Source: Oscillospiraceae bacterium (GTDB taxonomy: Bacteria; Bacillota; Clostridia; Oscillospirales; Ruminococcaceae). From it: a stretch of 64,000 bases of DNA. Position 1 is the stretch's first letter. Every line of letters begins with the position of its first letter. A program made the position numbers and the translations under genes. Below are positions 1-8,719 of this stretch, in pieces. Where the stretch lies: assembly GCA_017414435.1 (NCBI GenBank), contig JAFQMN010000009.1, positions 62,001 through 126,000 of the forward strand, in the 5' to 3' direction. The notes under the pieces were generated by a model, which ran no database searches, was not told the origin of the DNA, and saw nothing but the letters and a program-made list of their open reading frames with translations.

Positions 1-1216
1 TAAACTAGCACTTTTAGAAGCAGATGTGAATTTTAATGTTGTGCGTGATTTTATTACGCAGGTGCAAGAGCTTGCTGTTAGCCAAGAAGTGTTGAAAAGT
101 TTGACACCCGGGCAGCAGGTTGTGAAGATTGTAAATGCAGAGCTTATAAAACTTTTGGGTGCTAAAAATGAAAAAATCAAATTTGCAGCTAGTGGGCCTA
201 CAGTTATTATGATGTGTGGATTACAAGGTAGCGGGAAAACTACACACAGTGCTAAAGTAGCTTATAGTTTAAAATCTAAAGGGCGCAGACCGATGCTTGT
301 GGCGTGTGATATTTACAGGCCGGCAGCAATTGAACAGCTAAAGTTTGCGGGAGAAAGAGCAAAAGTTTTTGTATTTGAAGAAGGAAAGAAAAATCCGGTT
401 GAAATTGCTAAGCGCAGCGTTAGATATGCAAAAGATAATGGTTATGACGTTGTGATTTTAGATACCGCTGGTAGGTTGCATATTGATGAAAGTTTGATGG
501 ATGAGCTGGTGCAAATTAAAAAAACTGTTGCGGTTAATGAAACGTTGCTTGTTGTAGATGCTATGACTGGTCAGGATGCTGTGAATGTGGCGCAAAAGTT
601 TGATGAACTGATTGGTGTGGATGGTGTGGTGCTTACTAAACTAGACAGTGACGCTCGTGGTGGGGCGGCAGTTTCTGTGGCGGCAGTGACCAAGAAGCCT
701 ATTAAGTTTATTGGTGTGGGAGAAAAATTAGAGGATTTAGAAGAGTTCTTTCCAGACAGGATGGCCTCTAGAATTTTAGGAATGGGAGATGTGCTCTCTT
801 TTATTGAAAGAGCAGAGGCGACTTTTGATGCGGAACAAAAACAGAAGATGGAAAAAAGCTTAGCAAAAGGCAGATTTGATTTGAATGTTTTTCTTTCACA
901 GATGGAAATGATAAAAAAATTAGGTTCGCTTAAAAGTTTAGCTTCGATGTTACCAGGGGTTGGGAAAAAGGTGACGGATGAGCAGATGGAGCAGGGGGAG
1001 AAAGAGCTGATTAGAATGAAGGCAATTATATATTCTATGACGCCGCAAGAACGGGCTACACCTTCTATTTTAAATGCGAGCAGAAAAAAACGAATTGCTA
1101 AAGGTAGCGGGCAGAAAGTTGAAGATATTAACGGGCTGCTTAAAAAGTTTGAAGCGATAAATGAAACGATGAAACGGTTTGATAGACTAAAAAGACCAAA
1201 AAAGAAACACAGATAA
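1..1216 (+). CDS. ffh: Signal recognition particle protein Ffh (5' end outside window)
   Basis: SRP GTPase that binds 4.5S RNA and signal sequences and docks ribosomes to FtsY at the membrane. The reading frame is open from base 2 to the left edge: codons before the first ATG (26) read [10 protein letters not shown], the usual end of the Ffh N-domain, so the gene starts upstream and that ATG is internal. Visible are the N-domain motif LTPGQQ, P-loop [14 protein letters not shown], the TKLD guanine-specificity motif, and a Met-rich M domain (about the last 110 residues) ending in a basic tail. It is followed after 43 bp by rpsP, the common ffh-rpsP order. About 404 residues are visible; only the first few dozen should be missing. 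Confidence 0.97.
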   Translation, partial: KLALLEADVNFNVVRDFITQVQELAVSQEVLKSLTPGQQVVKIVNAELIKLLGAKNEKIKFAASGPTVIMMCGLQGSGKTTHSAKVAYSLKSKGRRPMLVACDIYRPAAIEQLKFAGERAKVFVFEEGKKNPVEIAKRSVRYAKDNGYDVVILDTAGRLHIDESLMDELVQIKKTVAVNETLLVVDAMTGQDAVNVAQKFDELIGVDGVVLTKLDSDARGGAAVSVAAVTKKPIKFIGVGEKLEDLEEFFPDRMASRILGMGDVLSFIERAEATFDAEQKQKMEKSLAKGRFDLNVFLSQMEMIKKLGSLKSLASMLPGVGKKVTDEQMEQGEKELIRMKAIIYSMTPQERATPSILNASRKKRIAKGSGQKVEDINGLLKKFEAINETMKRFDRLKRPKKKHR

Positions 1217-1259
1217 GAATTATTTATTAAAATTTTTAAAGATATGGGAGAGATTTATT

Positions 1260-1493
1260 ATGGTAAAAATTAGACTTAAAAGAATTGGTGCAAAAAAGAA
1301 TCCTTTTTACAGAGTAGTGGTTGCTGATGTACGTTCGCCACGAGATGGGAAATTTATTGAAGAAATTGGGTATTATGACCCTAACAAAAGCCCGGCAGTG
1401 GTTAAGATTGACAGTGAAAGAGCTGACTATTGGATTAAAAACGGAGCACAGCCGACAGATACAGTGAAAATTCTATTGAAAAAACGAGGGTAA
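1260..1493 (+). CDS. rpsP: 30S ribosomal protein S16
   Basis: Small-subunit assembly protein, 77 aa, a usual length for bacterial S16. It begins [20 protein letters not shown] and contains [16 protein letters not shown], both hallmark S16 segments. ATG start with GGGAGA just upstream. It lies in an ffh-rpsP-khpA string, 25 bp before khpA. The usual next genes rimM, trmD and rplS do not follow. Confidence 0.98.
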   Translation: MVKIRLKRIGAKKNPFYRVVVADVRSPRDGKFIEEIGYYDPNKSPAVVKIDSERADYWIKNGAQPTDTVKILLKKRG

Positions 1494-1518
1494 TTCTTTT
1501 AGTTGAAGGTGATGTTTT

Positions 1519-1752
1519 ATGGCATTAAGGCAGTTGGTTGAAGCGATAGTTGATGGGATTGCAGAAAAACCATATGAACTGAGAATTACACTTAATGATA
1601 CGCATGTTGGAATTTTTGTGGATAAAGCAGATATTGCACGTGTTATTGGGAAAAATGGTTTTACAATTGCAGCAATTAGAACTATTGTGAATGCTTTTGC
1701 AAAAACAGAAGGCAGATGTATTGGTGTGAGTGTTAATGAAAAGCAAAGATAA
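1519..1752 (+). CDS. khpA: KH-domain RNA-binding protein KhpA
   Basis: Small single-KH RNA-binding protein of 77 aa. The GxxG loop of the KH fold is visible as IGKNG at about residues 42-46, followed by the typical AIRTIV helix. Family knowledge: KhpA pairs with KhpB/EloR and influences cell elongation and small-RNA binding in Firmicutes. ATG start preceded by GAAGGTGATG. It ends the ffh-rpsP-khpA operon; downstream is an intergenic region and a fresh promoter for tRNA-Val. Confidence 0.93.
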   Translation: MALRQLVEAIVDGIAEKPYELRITLNDTHVGIFVDKADIARVIGKNGFTIAAIRTIVNAFAKTEGRCIGVSVNEKQR

Positions 1753-1852
1753 CAGTTTATAGTGATATTGAGTAAACGGTCTTGCCGTTCTGTTAAAATG
1801 AATTGACAAGACCATTTATTATGAATTTTTTTTGAAATTTTATAAAATGCAA

Positions 1853-1881
1853 TTGCTTTTTGAATTCTTATGTTGTATAAT
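1853..1881 (+). promoter_or_regulatory. Sigma-A-type promoter of tRNA-Val (and perhaps the V-ATPase operon)
   Basis: TTGCTT (1853-1858), a 17-bp spacer and TATAAT (1876-1881) stand 20 bp before the tRNA-Val gene. No other good promoter is visible between the tRNA and the first ATPase gene 27 bp after its CCA, so the operon may be read from here. That read-through is inference. Confidence 0.75.
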
Positions 1882-1901
1882 AAAACTGTATGTTGTAAAA
1901 A

Positions 1902-1977
1902 GGACGATTAGCTCAGTTGGTAGAGCATCTGCTTGACGTGCAGAGGGTCAAAGGTTCGAGTCCTTTATCGTCCACCA
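1902..1977 (+). tRNA. tRNA-Val (GAC anticodon)
   Basis: Complete 76-nt cloverleaf: acceptor GGACGAT pairs with ATCGTCC, D-arm GCTC..GAGC, anticodon stem TCTGC/GCAGA enclosing TTGACGT (anticodon GAC), T-arm with GGTTCGAGTCC, and an encoded CCA end. It reads GUC/GUU valine codons. It lies 27 bp upstream of the V-type ATPase operon. Confidence 0.96.
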
Positions 1978-2004
1978 AATTATTAAACTGGGAAGTGGTT
2001 TATT

Positions 2005-2307
2005 GTGTTTGCCAGAATTAAAGAGATAGACACAAAAGCCGTTGAAGTGATCTCACAAGCAAATAAAAAAGCTTGTGAGATCATTGAGCGTACAAACAAA
2101 GAAAAAATGGATCTTGTAAAACAGTATGATGATATGTTCCTTGAAAAGAAAAAAGAATTATATTTGAAATCTAAAGCGGAAACAGCAAGGATTATTGATG
2201 GCGTATGTGCAAAATATGAAATTTTAGCAAAAAAAATGGCAGAAAATGAAGATATGAATCGTGCCACTTGGGTTAATGATATTTTGCAGCGCATTATAAA
2301 GAGGTGA
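2005..2307 (+). CDS. V-type ATPase peripheral-stalk subunit G/H-like
   Basis: 100-aa, highly charged Ala/Lys/Glu-rich helix, predicted coiled coil over most of its length, first gene of the V-ATPase operon. In bacterial V/A-ATPases a short coiled-coil G/H (NtpF-type) protein pairs with subunit E to form the peripheral stalk, and position and shape fit that role. Sequence motifs in this family are weak, so the assignment rests mainly on context. Start is GTG at 2005 with GGGAAG upstream. The gene overlaps the ribosome-binding region of the next gene. Confidence 0.75.
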   Translation: MFARIKEIDTKAVEVISQANKKACEIIERTNKEKMDLVKQYDDMFLEKKKELYLKSKAETARIIDGVCAKYEILAKKMAENEDMNRATWVNDILQRIIKR

Positions 2308-2312
2308 CGAAA

Positions 2313-3344
2313 TTGCTTGAAAATTTATGCAGCAATGTTTTGGTCACAAAAATGAAAGTAATGAATAGTAGGCGTTTGACTCTGCAGGATTATGATGAAC
2401 TGCTAAAAAAGAAATATGTGGCTGATATTGTGGCTTACCTTAAGGAAACTCATTTTAGTGCAGTTTTGCAGGGCGTTGATGCTAGCTCGATAAAGTGTGA
2501 TGAGCTGGAAGGGCTGTTTAAAACCGCTAGGATTATGGAATATAAAAAATTATTAAAGTATGTTAATAATTTTTCTGACAGCTTTTTTAAATTATTCTGG
2601 CTGGATTTTGAACTTGAACAGCTCCTTACGATGCTTCTGCTTTTTAAAGTTGGCAGGAATGAAGATTTTGGTATAATTCATTCTGCGGAATTAGTGCAGA
2701 ACATGAAATTGAATGTTGGAATAATAGTTAATGCTAAATCTACTGCCGACATTTTAAGAGGAATAAAAAATAGAAAATATGTTGCTATTTTGAAAGCAGA
2801 ACTTGAGAATGTTGAGCCAGAAAATATAAATATACTGCTTTGTGAAAAGAAGCTAAAAACTTATTTTTATGAGCAAATGTATGAGCATCTTAAAAAGTGT
2901 AATAAAGCACTTAAAGGTAAGTTAGAAAAAAAGATTGTACAGCAGGCGGATATTTATAATTTGCAGGTTATATACAGGTTTAAAAAATACTACGATTATA
3001 GTGCGGAAGAGATTATGGAATTTATTATTCCATATGGGAATTTAGCGGATTCTGGAAGGAAACGGTTGGCACTTTGTAAGCAAATTACAGAAGATTATAG
3101 TGTGTTATTTAAAGATAAACAGTATATTTTCAATTTAGATTCAAATATATTTATGGAAGCGGAAATGAATAAGAATTTATTAAATGACGCTAAGAAAACG
3201 ATGAAAATGGAACGCTATGCTCAGGCGATTTTTTGGAGTTTTATGAATTTAGCTGAGCTTGAACAGAGGAATTTAGTTAGTGTTATTTATGGGATTGAAA
3301 ATAAGCAAGATCCAGAAGCGATAAAAAAAATGTTGGTATGCTAA
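2313..3344 (+). CDS. ntpC: V-type ATPase subunit C (d/AC39 family)
   Basis: Central-stalk socket protein joining the V1 rotor to the membrane c/K ring. About 343 aa, all helical, without membrane segments, as expected for AC39. It starts LENLCSNVLVTKMKVMNSRRL, where conserved VxxRA-like N-terminal features of the family are loosely visible. The in-frame GTG at 2304 lies inside the Shine-Dalgarno GAGGTGA (2301-2307), so TTG at 2313, 5 nt after it, is the likely start. It overlaps the 3' end of the G/H gene only through its RBS and precedes subunit I. Confidence 0.87.
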   Translation: MLENLCSNVLVTKMKVMNSRRLTLQDYDELLKKKYVADIVAYLKETHFSAVLQGVDASSIKCDELEGLFKTARIMEYKKLLKYVNNFSDSFFKLFWLDFELEQLLTMLLLFKVGRNEDFGIIHSAELVQNMKLNVGIIVNAKSTADILRGIKNRKYVAILKAELENVEPENINILLCEKKLKTYFYEQMYEHLKKCNKALKGKLEKKIVQQADIYNLQVIYRFKKYYDYSAEEIMEFIIPYGNLADSGRKRLALCKQITEDYSVLFKDKQYIFNLDSNIFMEAEMNKNLLNDAKKTMKMERYAQAIFWSFMNLAELEQRNLVSVIYGIENKQDPEAIKKMLVC

Positions 3345-3368
3345 AGGGTTTTAGGTGGTGGTTATAAA

Positions 3369-5447
3369 TTGGCTATTGAAAAAATGGTTTTAGTAACTTT
3401 GAGCGGAAATGTGGAGGAGATTAATGTTGCAGCACTGAGTTGTGCGAAATTAAAGGCTTTTCATCCAGAAAAAGCATCGGATTTAAAAGAATATACAAAA
3501 GAATATGATTTTGATGAAAATAGCAGCTCTGATGATTTTGCAAGTGAAATTAAAGAAATAGCTGAAAAATATAATATTACTCTTGGGGAGCAAAGGCAAG
3601 AGGAATATATTAATGAAAAGCAAGAAAGTGAACGCAAGAAGCAATTAATATCAAATTTTTTAAGAAGCAATCCGTATGCAGAGCTATACCAATGTTTGCT
3701 AGCTATTAGTGAAATGTGTAACTGCAAATTTAAGTATAAATATTCGGAGTCTTTTGATCTTGACACGGCTGATTTGGAAGAGCGGGTAACTTATTTATAT
3801 AATGAAATATCTGTGTTGTTTGGAGCAAAAAAAGAACTGGAAAAGAAAGAAAATGAACTTTCTCATATAGTTTCTCAGATGTCTCATTTAACGGGAATGG
3901 ATATTTTGCTAGATGAATTATTTGGGTGCCAGATGTTTAAGGTACGGTTTGGTTATATGCCGCATGAATCTTATCTTAAGCTTAAATATTACCAAGACAA
4001 GCCGTTTGTTTGTTTCTCTTATGATAATGATGGCAGGTATGATTGGTGTTTGTATATGGTGCCACGAGGAGTTCACAAAGAGACGGACAATATATTTAAA
4101 GCATTATATTTTGAACGGATAATTGTACCGGGCTATGATAAATCTGAAAAGTTTACCGCAGATGTTGTACTGCAAGAAGCAAAGGAAGAGCTTAGCAAAG
4201 TTAGTGCAAAAATAAAGGAACTGAATGTGAAGATTGACAGTTTGGTTAAAGAAAATCTTGAATTTTTACAGCAGGCTTATTGTAAAGTTAAATTTTTAAA
4301 AAAATGCTTAGAACTTAAACAATATGCTTCTGTAGTTAAAGATAGATTTTATTTGGTGGGATTTGTGCCACGAAAAAGTGTCGCTTTGCTAGAAGAAATG
4401 CTAGCCCAAACGGAAATTGACATGATTGTGAAAGACGCAGCGGATGAAGATCGTTTGCAAACGCCGGTTAAACTTAAAAATGGGAAATGGTTTAAAGCAT
4501 TTGAATCTTTGATGGGAATGTATGGTTTGCCTAACTATGGCAGTTTTGATCCAACTAAGTTCTTTACGGTTGTATATATGCTATTATTTGGCATTATGTT
4601 TGGTGATTTAGGGCAAGGGTTGGTTATTTCTTTGATTGGAGCTTTACTTTATAGATTCAAAAAAATGAGTTTAGGCAAAGTGATGGTACAAATTGGTTTT
4701 TGCTCTGCATTTTTTGGGTTTTTGTATTGCTCGGTATTTGGCAATGAAGAGATACTTGTGCCGGTGCACAATAAATTGTTTGGAAGCAATGGACCATTAA
4801 TTGCTGTTGGAAGTTCTGAGATGACGCTTAAAATTCTTTTTGCGGCGGTTGTTATTGGTGTTGTTCTACTTATAACTTCGATTGTGCTTAATATTATAAC
4901 CAACATTAGGCAAGGAAATTGGGTGGAAACATTTTTTAGCCAAAAGTGTATTGCAGGGTTAGTATTTTATTGTTCATTGATTCTTTTAGTGGTAGCTAAA
5001 TTTATTCCGGATTTTAATGTTGACGTTAAGTTGCTTGTTTGGCTTGGAATTTTATTGCCGATTATATTGATTTTTTTAAAGGAATTTATGGCACATTCTG
5101 TTCGCGAAAAAAAGTTTGGAGTGGAAGATGGAATTGGAAATTACATTCTACTCAATGCTTTTGAGTTGATTGAAATTGCTTTGAGTTTTATTTCTAATAC
5201 GCTTTCTTTTTTAAGAATTGGTGGTTTTATTTTGAGCCATGCAGGGTTAATGCTTACAATATCTATTATTTCACGGATGTTTCCAAATTCTAGTGTGATT
5301 ATTGCGATTTTTGGGAACGCTTTGGTGATTGCTCTGGAGGGTCTTATTGTGGGTGTGCAGGTTTTAAGGCTAGAGTTTTATGAGTTATTTAGCCGCTTTT
5401 TTGACGGCGGAGGTAAGCAGTTTGAACCGTTTGGTGTGGAAGTTTAA
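3369..5447 (+). CDS. ntpI: V-type ATPase subunit I (a subunit)
   Basis: Stator membrane subunit carrying the ion half-channels. 692 aa: an N-terminal cytosolic coiled-coil half (to about residue 380), then about seven or eight hydrophobic segments. Family marks include MMYGLPNYGSFDPT-type entry into the membrane half, the GIMFGDLGQG segment and the helix SFISNTLSFLRIGGF, whose Arg is the expected ion-channel arginine. TTG start at 3369 with GGTGG upstream. It sits between subunits C and K, as in other bacterial V-ATPase operons. Confidence 0.95.
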   Translation: MAIEKMVLVTLSGNVEEINVAALSCAKLKAFHPEKASDLKEYTKEYDFDENSSSDDFASEIKEIAEKYNITLGEQRQEEYINEKQESERKKQLISNFLRSNPYAELYQCLLAISEMCNCKFKYKYSESFDLDTADLEERVTYLYNEISVLFGAKKELEKKENELSHIVSQMSHLTGMDILLDELFGCQMFKVRFGYMPHESYLKLKYYQDKPFVCFSYDNDGRYDWCLYMVPRGVHKETDNIFKALYFERIIVPGYDKSEKFTADVVLQEAKEELSKVSAKIKELNVKIDSLVKENLEFLQQAYCKVKFLKKCLELKQYASVVKDRFYLVGFVPRKSVALLEEMLAQTEIDMIVKDAADEDRLQTPVKLKNGKWFKAFESLMGMYGLPNYGSFDPTKFFTVVYMLLFGIMFGDLGQGLVISLIGALLYRFKKMSLGKVMVQIGFCSAFFGFLYCSVFGNEEILVPVHNKLFGSNGPLIAVGSSEMTLKILFAAVVIGVVLLITSIVLNIITNIRQGNWVETFFSQKCIAGLVFYCSLILLVVAKFIPDFNVDVKLLVWLGILLPIILIFLKEFMAHSVREKKFGVEDGIGNYILLNAFELIEIALSFISNTLSFLRIGGFILSHAGLMLTISIISRMFPNSSVIIAIFGNALVIALEGLIVGVQVLRLEFYELFSRFFDGGGKQFEPFGVEV

Positions 5448-5469
5448 ATATTTTTTGGAGGGTGTTTAT

Positions 5470-5949
5470 ATGAATAGATTTTTGATGTTTGTGGTACCGG
5501 GTTTATTGGTTTTAAGTTTGTTGATTCCTTTTGGTTGGCTTTTTGCAAGTAAAAGAAAGAATAATTTTGCTGCTAGATCTAAAAGAGCTATAAGAATTAA
5601 TTTAATATCTTTTTTTGGAATAGTAGCAATGTTTATTTTGCTCTCTGCTACAGGTGTTTTTGCTGTGAATGATGAGATGAGCTACCAGATAGAAATGGCC
5701 AAGGCTATTCCAGTGGTTGCAAAGATGACGGTGGGTGCTGGGCTTGCATATTTGGGAGCAGCGCTTTCTACTGGGCTTGCGGCATTGGGGGCAGGAATTG
5801 CTGTGGGGGCAGCTGCACCGGCAGCAATTGGAGCTTGCAGTGAAGATCCAAAGGCAATGGGGAAAGCACTTGTGTTTATTGCTTTGGGCGAAAGTGCAGC
5901 ACTTTATGGGATGCTTATTTCTATATTGATAATTAACAATTTGGGCTAG
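5470..5949 (+). CDS. ntpK: V-type ATPase subunit K (proteolipid ring)
   Basis: Rotor-ring proteolipid, 159 aa. ATG at 5470 has TTGGAGGG 8 nt upstream; the frame is open further upstream (overlapping ntpI) but without an RBS. There are four hydrophobic segments. The last two (about residues 82-159) are a good c-type hairpin: Gly/Ala-rich first helix, polar loop CSEDPKA, and carboxylate helix ALGESAALYG with the ion-binding Glu. The first two segments (about 5-27 and 45-66) do not resemble a c hairpin and carry no carboxylate. The first hairpin helix reads GAGIAVGAA, lacking the Gln used by Na+ V-rings such as that of Enterococcus hirae. Confidence 0.93.
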   Translation: MNRFLMFVVPGLLVLSLLIPFGWLFASKRKNNFAARSKRAIRINLISFFGIVAMFILLSATGVFAVNDEMSYQIEMAKAIPVVAKMTVGAGLAYLGAALSTGLAALGAGIAVGAAAPAAIGACSEDPKAMGKALVFIALGESAALYGMLISILIINNLG

Positions 5950-5970
5950 CTTTTAAGCGAGAATTTAATT

Positions 5971-6276
5971 ATGAAGTTTTTTTTATTGACTAAAGATGTT
6001 CAAAGTTATATTGGGTTTAGATTAGCTGGAATTGACGGAAAAGTTATTGAAGATGGAGCTACGTTTTTAAAACGATTAGGTGAAGTATGTAGTGATGCAT
6101 CGATTGGGGCTATTTTGGTGACAGATGAGTTAGTGAATGAGAGCAAAGAGCAGTTTTTAAAGATTAAAGCGCAAAAGAACAAACCTATTATTGAGATCCC
6201 GGCGTCTAACAGTGGATATAGTGTTAAAGAATCAATTGATGGTTATATTAACAATGTGATTGGAGTAGAATCTTAA
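5971..6276 (+). CDS. ntpG: V-type ATPase subunit F
   Basis: Central-stalk subunit that binds subunit D and stimulates the V1 motor. 101 aa, within the 95-110 aa family range. It has the typical Rossmann-like pattern: DVQSYIGFRLAGI near the N-terminus, AILVTDELV in the middle and PIIEIPA near the C-terminus. ATG start with weak RBS AAGCGAG. It lies 21 bp after ntpK and 18 bp before ntpE. Confidence 0.93.
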   Translation: MKFFLLTKDVQSYIGFRLAGIDGKVIEDGATFLKRLGEVCSDASIGAILVTDELVNESKEQFLKIKAQKNKPIIEIPASNSGYSVKESIDGYINNVIGVES

Positions 6277-6294
6277 AGGTTGAGGGTATGGCTT

Positions 6295-6900
6295 ATGATT
6301 ACTACAGTAAATGACGAGAAGATAAAGAATATTAAAAAAATTGTTGATGATATTGCAAGTAGAAAAGCAGAAAAGTTAATTTTAGAGGCGCAAAGACTAG
6401 CTGGATCTGAAATTAAAAAGCAGAAAAAACTACTTGAGTCTGAAATTAATTTGAAGCTTAAACAAGCGGAAGCAGAAGCAGAAAAAACTAAAAAGCAAGA
6501 AGTTTTGGAGTGTGAAGCAATTAAAAAGAAAAATTTAATCGCACAAAGAGACAGTGTAGCACAAAGAACTTTTGCAGAACTTGAACTTAAGTTAGAAGAA
6601 TATGTTAGTTCACCGGAATATATTAAGAATGAAAAAGAAAAGTTGGCAAGCCTTAAGAGCATGTTTGCAGATAAAGATACCATTGTTTTTGTAAAAAATG
6701 CAGATGTAGATAAATTTAAGAAAATTGTTGAAGAAGTTTTTGAAGTTAAAGTTCAAGTGAAAGCAGATGATAAAATACGGTTTGGTGGGTTTGTGCTCAA
6801 AAATGAGAACAAGAAATTAAGCGTTGATCTTTTGTTAGATACAGCGCTGGAAGAAGAAAAAAAGCAATTTTTCTCTTTTGCAGGGCTTGCGATAGTTTAG
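6295..6900 (+). CDS. ntpE: V-type ATPase subunit E (peripheral stalk)
   Basis: Peripheral-stalk subunit: a long charged coiled coil (about residues 10-110) followed by a globular head that contacts A/B subunits. About 201 aa, the usual length. ATG at 6295 is preferred over upstream in-frame TTG (6280) because GAGGG (6282-6286) is spaced 8 nt before it. The C-terminal pattern with GGFVL and DTALEEE is typical of the family. Directly upstream of ntpA. Confidence 0.9.
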   Translation: MITTVNDEKIKNIKKIVDDIASRKAEKLILEAQRLAGSEIKKQKKLLESEINLKLKQAEAEAEKTKKQEVLECEAIKKKNLIAQRDSVAQRTFAELELKLEEYVSSPEYIKNEKEKLASLKSMFADKDTIVFVKNADVDKFKKIVEEVFEVKVQVKADDKIRFGGFVLKNENKKLSVDLLLDTALEEEKKQFFSFAGLAIV

Positions 6901-6936
6901 TTTTAAATTTGTGTTAGGCATTGGGGTGATTGGAAG

Positions 6937-8694
6937 TTGCAGAATTCCAATAAGATTTATTCGATTAATGGGGCAATTATAAAAGTAAAAGATACTAAAG
7001 ATTTTTTTATGTTAGAAAAAGTCTTTGTGGGACAAAAACAACTGATTGGTGAAGTTATTGCTGTAAATGAAAATGAAACGACAATTCAAGTGTATGAGTC
7101 AACAGCAGGCCTGAAACCTGGTGAAGAAGTTTTAGGGTCTGGCATGGCAATGAGTGTAACTTTGGGTCCGGGATTGGTCTCTAACATATTTGATGGAATT
7201 CAAAGGCCTTTAAAAGCTTTGAATAGTGTTTATGGTGCTACTATTTTACCTGGCAGCAAAGTTAAAGTTTTAGATGAAGATAAGCTATGGAATGTTAGTG
7301 TGAAGGTGAAAGTAGGGCAGACCTTAACTCCGGGGCAGATCTATGCTGTGTGTTCAGAAACTCAGCTTATTGAACATCGTTTAATGGTGCCGCCGAATAT
7401 TAGTGGCATTGTAGTGAGTTGTGCAGCAAGTGGATTGCATAAATTATTAGATGTGATTGTGATACTTGAAGATGAAAATGGCAAGCAGCATGAGTTGACT
7501 TTATGCCAGCAGTGGCCAATAAGGGTGCCAAGACCGACAAAGCAAAGGCTTGAGCTTAACATGCCGTTAATTACAGGGCAGCGTGTGATAGATTCTTTAT
7601 TCCCGATTGCTAAAGGCGGTGTGGCTGCTGTGCCTGGTGGATTTGGCACAGGGAAAACTATGACGCAGCATCAATTAGCCAAGTGGGCAGAGGCAGATTT
7701 GATTGTTTATGTTGGATGTGGTGAGCGCGGCAATGAGATGACGCAGGTGCTTAAAGAATTTGGAAGCTTAATTGACCCGAAATCGCAAAGGCCTTTAACC
7801 GAGCGCACTATTTTGATAGCTAATACGTCTAACATGCCAGTTGCGGCAAGAGAAGCTTCTATTTATACTGGAGTGGCAATTGCAGAATATTACAGAGATA
7901 TGGGTTATGATGTTGCTATGATGGCAGACTCTACATCACGTTGGGCAGAAGCTTTACGTGAAATTTCTGCTAGTCTTGAAGAAATGCCGGCAGAAGAAGG
8001 GTTCCCGGCTTATTTGCCATCTAGGCTTTCACAGTTTTATGAAAGGGCAGGCAGATACAAAACTTTAGGCGGAATGGAAGGCTCAATTTCGATTATTGGG
8101 GCAGTTTCTCCTCAGGGTTCTGATTTTTCGGAGCCGGTAACTCAGAATACAAAAAGGTTTGTTCGCTGCTTTTGGGCGTTGAGTAAATCTTTGGCGTATG
8201 GAAGGCATTACCCGGCTATTGATTGGAATATGAGTTATACAGAATATATTGAAGATTTAAGATTGTGGTTTGAAAGTAATTTAGGATCAGAATTTTTACA
8301 ATTTAGGCAAGAAGTATTAAATATTTTACAGGACGAAACAAAATGGTTAGAAATTGTTAAGTTAATTGGGTCGGATGTTTTGCCGGATGAGCAAAAATTG
8401 ACATTAGAAATTGCCAAAATAATTAGGGTAGGTTTTTTGCAACAGAATGCTTATCATAAAATAGATACTTATGTGCCACTAAAAAAACAAATGTTGATGA
8501 TGGGGATTATACTTAATTTGTATAATAAATGTAAAAATGTGTTAAAATCTGGTGCTTTATTTACTGATATTTTAGGCACAGGGATTTTTGAAGTGGTTAC
8601 CAAATTGAAGTATGACATTGCCAATGATGATTTAAAAAAGTTTGAAGATTATAATAAATTAATTGAAACCAAGTTGATGGTGTTGAATAATTAA
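6937..8694 (+). CDS. ntpA: V-type ATPase catalytic subunit A
   Basis: Catalytic ATP-hydrolysing subunit, 585 aa. The P-loop GGFGTGKT lies near residue 234 (many relatives have GAFGCGKT), followed by VYVGCGERGNEM with the catalytic Glu and MMADSTSRWAEALRE. The inserted 'non-homologous region' characteristic of A over B subunits is present between the beta barrel and the P-loop. TTG start at 6937 with GGGGTGAT 8 nt upstream. Next gene is ntpB. Confidence 0.98.
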   Translation: MQNSNKIYSINGAIIKVKDTKDFFMLEKVFVGQKQLIGEVIAVNENETTIQVYESTAGLKPGEEVLGSGMAMSVTLGPGLVSNIFDGIQRPLKALNSVYGATILPGSKVKVLDEDKLWNVSVKVKVGQTLTPGQIYAVCSETQLIEHRLMVPPNISGIVVSCAASGLHKLLDVIVILEDENGKQHELTLCQQWPIRVPRPTKQRLELNMPLITGQRVIDSLFPIAKGGVAAVPGGFGTGKTMTQHQLAKWAEADLIVYVGCGERGNEMTQVLKEFGSLIDPKSQRPLTERTILIANTSNMPVAAREASIYTGVAIAEYYRDMGYDVAMMADSTSRWAEALREISASLEEMPAEEGFPAYLPSRLSQFYERAGRYKTLGGMEGSISIIGAVSPQGSDFSEPVTQNTKRFVRCFWALSKSLAYGRHYPAIDWNMSYTEYIEDLRLWFESNLGSEFLQFRQEVLNILQDETKWLEIVKLIGSDVLPDEQKLTLEIAKIIRVGFLQQNAYHKIDTYVPLKKQMLMMGIILNLYNKCKNVLKSGALFTDILGTGIFEVVTKLKYDIANDDLKKFEDYNKLIETKLMVLNN

Positions 8695-8719
8695 TTAGCA
8701 GAAATTAAGGTGGTTTAAT

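Noticed and set aside
1775-1813. Weak inverted repeats after khpA (AACGG/CCGTT and GGTCTTG/CAAGACC)
   Set aside because: Stems of 5 and 7 bp with no T-run directly after; too weak to call a terminator.
5735-5929. Gly/Leu/Gln-rich ORF inside ntpK
   Set aside because: Frame-shifted shadow of the c-ring hairpin, with no RBS.
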